Assembly (NCBI GenBank): GCA_029856295.1
Contig: JAHQWS010000067.1
Span: 1 to 8,797 of the forward strand
Reading direction: 5' to 3'
Source: Promethearchaeia archaeon
GTDB taxonomy: Archaea; Asgardarchaeota; Lokiarchaeia; Sigyniarchaeales; SOKP01
DNA length: 8,797 nucleotides
In this document: in pieces, positions 5,779 through 8,797 of the stretch
Layout of the letters: each line of letters starts with the position of its first letter
Numbering within the stretch: the stretch's first letter is position 1
The notes under the pieces: model-generated
What the model was told of the DNA's origin: nothing
Databases searched by the model: none
What the model saw: only the letters and a program-made list of their open reading frames with translations
Made by a program: the position numbers and the translations under genes

Positions 5779-8700
5779 TTAACTTAGTCTTTCAAATTCT
5801 TTAGATTTGTTTGTTAACCGTTTTACTTCTTTAGTCATTTCTGTAATTCCTAGCTTGAATACCTCTGATGCGGCATTAGATGCAAGACTGTATTTTTCAG
5901 CTGCTTCAGGATAATCTCCTGCTTTGGCGGCTAATTTAGCTTCCGCTTCTAAGACTTTCATCTTTGACCTTAAATCGCTGATTGTTATTATTCTAATTTC
6001 ATCTTCAATCTCTTCAAAATCTTTTGTTAAATCCCAATTAGTTGCGATAACTGCTGCTTCTCGATAAATACCAATACATTTCTCAATATTTTTCCTTTTT
6101 ACTTCGGATTTTGCTTTCTTTCTTAGATTGTTCACTTCTTTCTTTGCAGATTTAACATTATCTATTACTACGGTTCCTGCTTTTGATTTAATTGGAGCAG
6201 ATATAATTTCCTTTTGTTCTACCAAACTCGCTATATAGGCTTCTCTCTCCGCAGGACTCATTTTTGCTACATCGTTTACTAGCTTTTGACGTTCTTCATC
6301 TTCTAATCCAGGTATTTCTTGAAGTTTCTGATTAATTAGTTTCAATTCTTGTTGAGAAACGGGTTGTTCTTCTATAGCTGTTAATTGAATTGGTGTTAAT
6401 AGGTTGGAGTCTCTTAATTCCTTAATCCCCATAAAGATTTCTGTTTTATCTTTTCCTGTTTTATCAACTGCTTCAATTAAAAGAGTTGCGATAAAGAAGA
6501 ATTTACGATCTGAACCCTCGACTAAACTGTTTGCGATTTTCAAAACCTCCTTAGAGTGAGGATTTTTCAATGCTTTCACTTTTCCTAAATCATATTTAAT
6601 TTCATGAGGTAATATAATTGATGTATTTAGCTTATCATCAACAATTTCTCCTGCATCTCTAAAAATGTTTATCTGTCCTCTCCACTTTGGCAATTTATTA
6701 GCGTACGCAACTTCAAAAGCCTCAATAAATTCTTTTAAGTGTTGACGTAAAATCATTGAAGCGCTTTTCTCTAACACTAAGGCAATTCTAATAAATTCTC
6801 CATCGGCCAACAATAACATTTTATCGCCATATTTGATTTCATTTAGGGCTTCTTGGGAATCCATTTCTCTTCCGAAAGACGAAACGGCAGTTAAAAATCC
6901 ACTAATCAATTCAGGGTCAATTTCCTCCATTCCATATGATTTAAAGAATATACACGTTCCAGTACCTTTGTAAATAACAAGAATATGTTCTAAATTAATG
7001 GCGTCGTCAAACACAGTTGTTACTTCTCTTAGAATTCTCTCTTTTTCCCGCTTTTTTGGAGCAATAACGCCTTTTTGAACGCCTACAATAGCAGCTGCAA
7101 TTCCGACTACGGCACCTATGATTATGATGTAGAACATAATATCCTCCATAGCTACGCCCGTTAGTGTTGTGCCACCACCACCACCGCCACCTCCGCCTCC
7201 ATCAGCAGACGGAGTACCTGGAGCACTGCCATAATAAAATTGAAATGAAATTTCACTGGAATTATAAACTCCAGGATTCGAAGCGGTATATGATATTGTA
7301 ATAGTAATTGTATACGAATTACCGATCACTAATTTATACGTACTGATATTTAAAGTGTAATTTCCATTTCCATGATGAATTAACAACCATCCACCATTTG
7401 GAAAATTAACGTAATCACCATGAGTATCATTGACTATCAGATACCATATTACACCTACATGCATTATAGTTACATTTTCGCTGAAAATGTCAGTAATCGC
7501 AATATTATTGAAAGCATCTGTGAAGTTAAAATTGAGTGTAAGATTAAAGCCCTCAAGAACAACATTATCTATAATATTTGTCGTGAGATCTAGAATTTCT
7601 GTTTTAGGTAGTAGAACGATAATTGTAATTGTAATTATTTGTGTTTGGTTTCCTGTTGCATTTACTCTAAATTGTAAGGTATACGCGAGTTCTTGAGCAA
7701 CGACACTAGTTGAATTTAAGCTTATTGTATAATTACCGTCAGCGCCTATAATTAATAGCCATGTAAAGCCTTCATCATCACCGATGAGAGATATGGTTGC
7801 ACCTGAAATTGGGTTATTCGAAACAAATTCTGTATAATTAAAACTATATGAGCTATTCTCACTTCTGAAGATACTGCCTAAATCCACGCTTGTTCCGGGA
7901 TCTATTAATGTTCTAATTTGCCTATGAATTGAAAATGTAATTAATCGATTGAAATACTTATACCTCGATGCATTTATTATAATGTCTAAAAAACCATATG
8001 AAGTCCCAAAATTGGGATCGTCTATATTAATACTTATACTATATGTATTATCAGCATTTTCGACCCAATTATCGCTTCGATATTCCTTTCCATTAATACT
8101 GTAAGTAATGGTAGCACTACCAACTTCGGATGTAAGTTCAACATCTGTATAATTAACCGTAATAACAAAGATTCCACTCACTCCTTCAATATATTCTAAA
8201 TTCTCAGCAGGACTAATGGCTGTTAATGTTGTATTTCCCATTATAAATGCAGTTTCTTGCCGGCTCTGATTGTAATAATTGGTTTTATTTGAATCAACTC
8301 TAATATTGAATAAACCGTATGTGCGAAACTCAAAATCGTTACAGTCAATACTTATGTTATAATAACCGTCTCCGTTATCAAAGACAAAAATCTGGCTAAT
8401 AGGATTACTCCCTACATACAGTTCGATGGTCGAGCCGTTAATACCCTGATTCCTTTCGGTATCCCAGAAATACGCGGTTATATTAAAAGTTCCGCTAGAA
8501 GAATAGTAAGCCTCAACTGGAACTTTTACGATCGTAAGGTCAGTTTCTCCCAGTATGTATACATTTACGGATGGGGTTTGAGGTTGAAAATTCGGTTTAC
8601 TTACGTTTACTTCTATTGTAGATAAACCGTAATCTCCAAATTGAATGGCGCTGCACTCAACTGTTATGTTATAAAATCCCTGTCCATAGGGATCTATTAA

Positions 8701-8797
8701 TAGTGGCGTATAATCTGCTCCGTCAATCTCAACTTCAATCGTAGCTCCTAGGATCCCTTCATCTCTGGCCGTATCGTTATAAAACACCGTAATATTG
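5779..8797 (-). CDS. Large single-pass surface protein: beta-repeat ectodomain, longin/roadblock-like cytoplasmic domain, helical tail (N-terminus outside window)
   Basis: The frame is open to the right edge. The GTG at 8787 lies inside a repeat unit and is not a credible start, so the signal peptide and probably more repeats lie beyond. Numbering from that GTG (1002 residues): five units of 104-106 residues fill about 1-520, each opening with an NxT/FNYTD-like strand and having a G-YN/NYT-I-S strand midway, as in Ig-like beta-sandwiches. This part has 24 N-X-S/T sequons, against two after the membrane. A run of ten glycines (530-539) leads to one membrane span (about 550-571), followed by KKREKER, so the C-terminus is cytoplasmic. 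Residues 585-730 show strand-strand-helix-strand-strand-helix order (LEHILVIYKGTGTCIFFKS, DPELISGFLTAVSSFG, MLLLADGEFIRIALVLE, LKEFIEAFEVAYANKLP), resembling longin/roadblock-like domains. Residues 731-860 are mostly helical, with no family recognised. Residues 880-1002 are two helical hairpins, the second (KAGDYPEAAEKYSLAS, 955-970) MIT- or TPR-like. A receptor or adhesin role is inference. Confidence 0.8.
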   Translation of the reverse strand, partial: NITVFYNDTARDEGILGATIEVEIDGADYTPLLIDPYGQGFYNITVECSAIQFGDYGLSTIEVNVSKPNFQPQTPSVNVYILGETDLTIVKVPVEAYYSSSGTFNITAYFWDTERNQGINGSTIELYVGSNPISQIFVFDNGDGYYNISIDCNDFEFRTYGLFNIRVDSNKTNYYNQSRQETAFIMGNTTLTAISPAENLEYIEGVSGIFVITVNYTDVELTSEVGSATITYSINGKEYRSDNWVENADNTYSISINIDDPNFGTSYGFLDIIINASRYKYFNRLITFSIHRQIRTLIDPGTSVDLGSIFRSENSSYSFNYTEFVSNNPISGATISLIGDDEGFTWLLIIGADGNYTISLNSTSVVAQELAYTLQFRVNATGNQTQIITITIIVLLPKTEILDLTTNIIDNVVLEGFNLTLNFNFTDAFNNIAITDIFSENVTIMHVGVIWYLIVNDTHGDYVNFPNGGWLLIHHGNGNYTLNISTYKLVIGNSYTITITISYTASNPGVYNSSEISFQFYYGSAPGTPSADGGGGGGGGGGTTLTGVAMEDIMFYIIIIGAVVGIAAAIVGVQKGVIAPKKREKERILREVTTVFDDAINLEHILVIYKGTGTCIFFKSYGMEEIDPELISGFLTAVSSFGREMDSQEALNEIKYGDKMLLLADGEFIRIALVLEKSASMILRQHLKEFIEAFEVAYANKLPKWRGQINIFRDAGEIVDDKLNTSIILPHEIKYDLGKVKALKNPHSKEVLKIANSLVEGSDRKFFFIATLLIEAVDKTGKDKTEIFMGIKELRDSNLLTPIQLTAIEEQPVSQQELKLINQKLQEIPGLEDEERQKLVNDVAKMSPAEREAYIASLVEQKEIISAPIKSKAGTVVIDNVKSAKKEVNNLRKKAKSEVKRKNIEKCIGIYREAAVIATNWDLTKDFEEIEDEIRIITISDLRSKMKVLEAEAKLAAKAGDYPEAAEKYSLASNAASEVFKLGITEMTKEVKRLTNKSKEFERLS
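7075..7140 (-). other. Transmembrane segment of the large surface protein
   Basis: Residues 550-571 of the partial product are a continuous hydrophobic stretch (MFYIIIIGAVVGIAAAIVGV), the only one of membrane length in it. The basic cluster KKREKER just after it, and sequons almost solely before it, set the topology: repeats outside, C-terminal 430 residues in the cytoplasm. Confidence 0.85.
7171..7200 (-). repeat. GGN trinucleotide tract encoding ten glycines
   Basis: Ten consecutive GGN codons, using several third bases, encode glycines 530-539 just outside the membrane span. The tract is a locally GC-rich island in an AT-rich gene. It is probably a flexible stalk between the last repeat and the membrane, and it may vary in length between strains. 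Confidence 0.85.
7228..8797 (-). repeat. Five tandem ~105-residue repeats in the surface-protein ectodomain
   Basis: Taking the acidic residue that closes the opening strand as anchor (NDT D5, WDT D109, YTD D215, YTE E320, FTD D424), successive units are spaced 104, 106, 105 and 104 residues, about 315 bp. Midway each unit has a GxYNI-S/NYTISL-like strand (about 37-43, 141-147, 246-252, 351-357, 475-481). Units 1 and 2 share a cysteine at equivalent positions (45 and 149). Units are well diverged at DNA level, so this is an old protein repeat, not a recent duplication. Confidence 0.7.

Noticed and set aside
7430..7696. 88-residue plus-strand frame inside the surface-protein gene
   Set aside because: It is antisense to conserved repeats 4 and 5, with no upstream ribosome binding site and no recognisable features.
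8785..8787. GTG as the start of the large surface protein
   Set aside because: The frame continues upstream to the window edge with residues that fit the start of a repeat unit (NIT before the GTG), and no signal peptide follows it. The true start lies outside.

Overview
This is an AT-rich archaeal window, most plausibly from an Asgard archaeon of Lokiarchaeia-like base composition. That placement is an inference from gene content, not from a marker gene. The sequence-level support is: a RadA/RAD51-family recombinase with an N-terminal helix-hairpin-helix domain and a Walker A loop spelled as in eukaryotic RAD51; a stand-alone Roadblock/LC7 protein; a large single-pass surface protein with a longin/roadblock-like cytoplasmic part; candidate archaeal BRE/TATA elements; and oligo-T termination.

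Layout, left to right. Positions 1-299 (minus) hold the N-terminal part of a family 2 glycosyltransferase that runs off the window. A 295-bp divergent spacer with a palindrome and an extra half-site follows. Then come aspartate kinase (595-2037, plus) and, tail-to-tail only 6 bp away, a phosphoglucose-isomerase family protein (2044-3282, minus). A 189-bp divergent spacer leads to a Roadblock/LC7 gene (3472-3834, plus). A 181-bp spacer containing a perfect 9-bp inverted repeat and a candidate BRE/TATA promoter leads to radA (4016-5341, plus). Converging on radA is a 77-residue winged-helix-like gene (5365-5598, minus) with a strong ribosome binding site and a TTG start. After a T-rich terminator region, positions 5779-8797 (minus) encode a very large surface protein whose N-terminus lies beyond the right edge.

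How the genes relate. Aspartate kinase (amino-acid synthesis), the isomerase (central sugar metabolism) and RadA (recombination) are housekeeping genes that seem to be neighbours without a common pathway. The two most interesting items are the RadA, which carries a roughly 120-residue extension (SAP/Rho_N-like motif plus a strongly acidic linker) absent from textbook archaeal RadA, and the surface protein. The latter has five ~105-residue beta-sandwich-like repeats crowded with N-glycosylation sequons, a ten-glycine hinge, one membrane span, a longin/roadblock-like cytoplasmic domain and a C-terminal helical tail resembling MIT/TPR hairpins. It looks like a receptor or adhesin that connects the cell exterior to the small-GTPase/trafficking style proteins typical of Asgard archaea. 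The nearby Roadblock gene may belong to the same machinery, but nothing in the sequence proves it.
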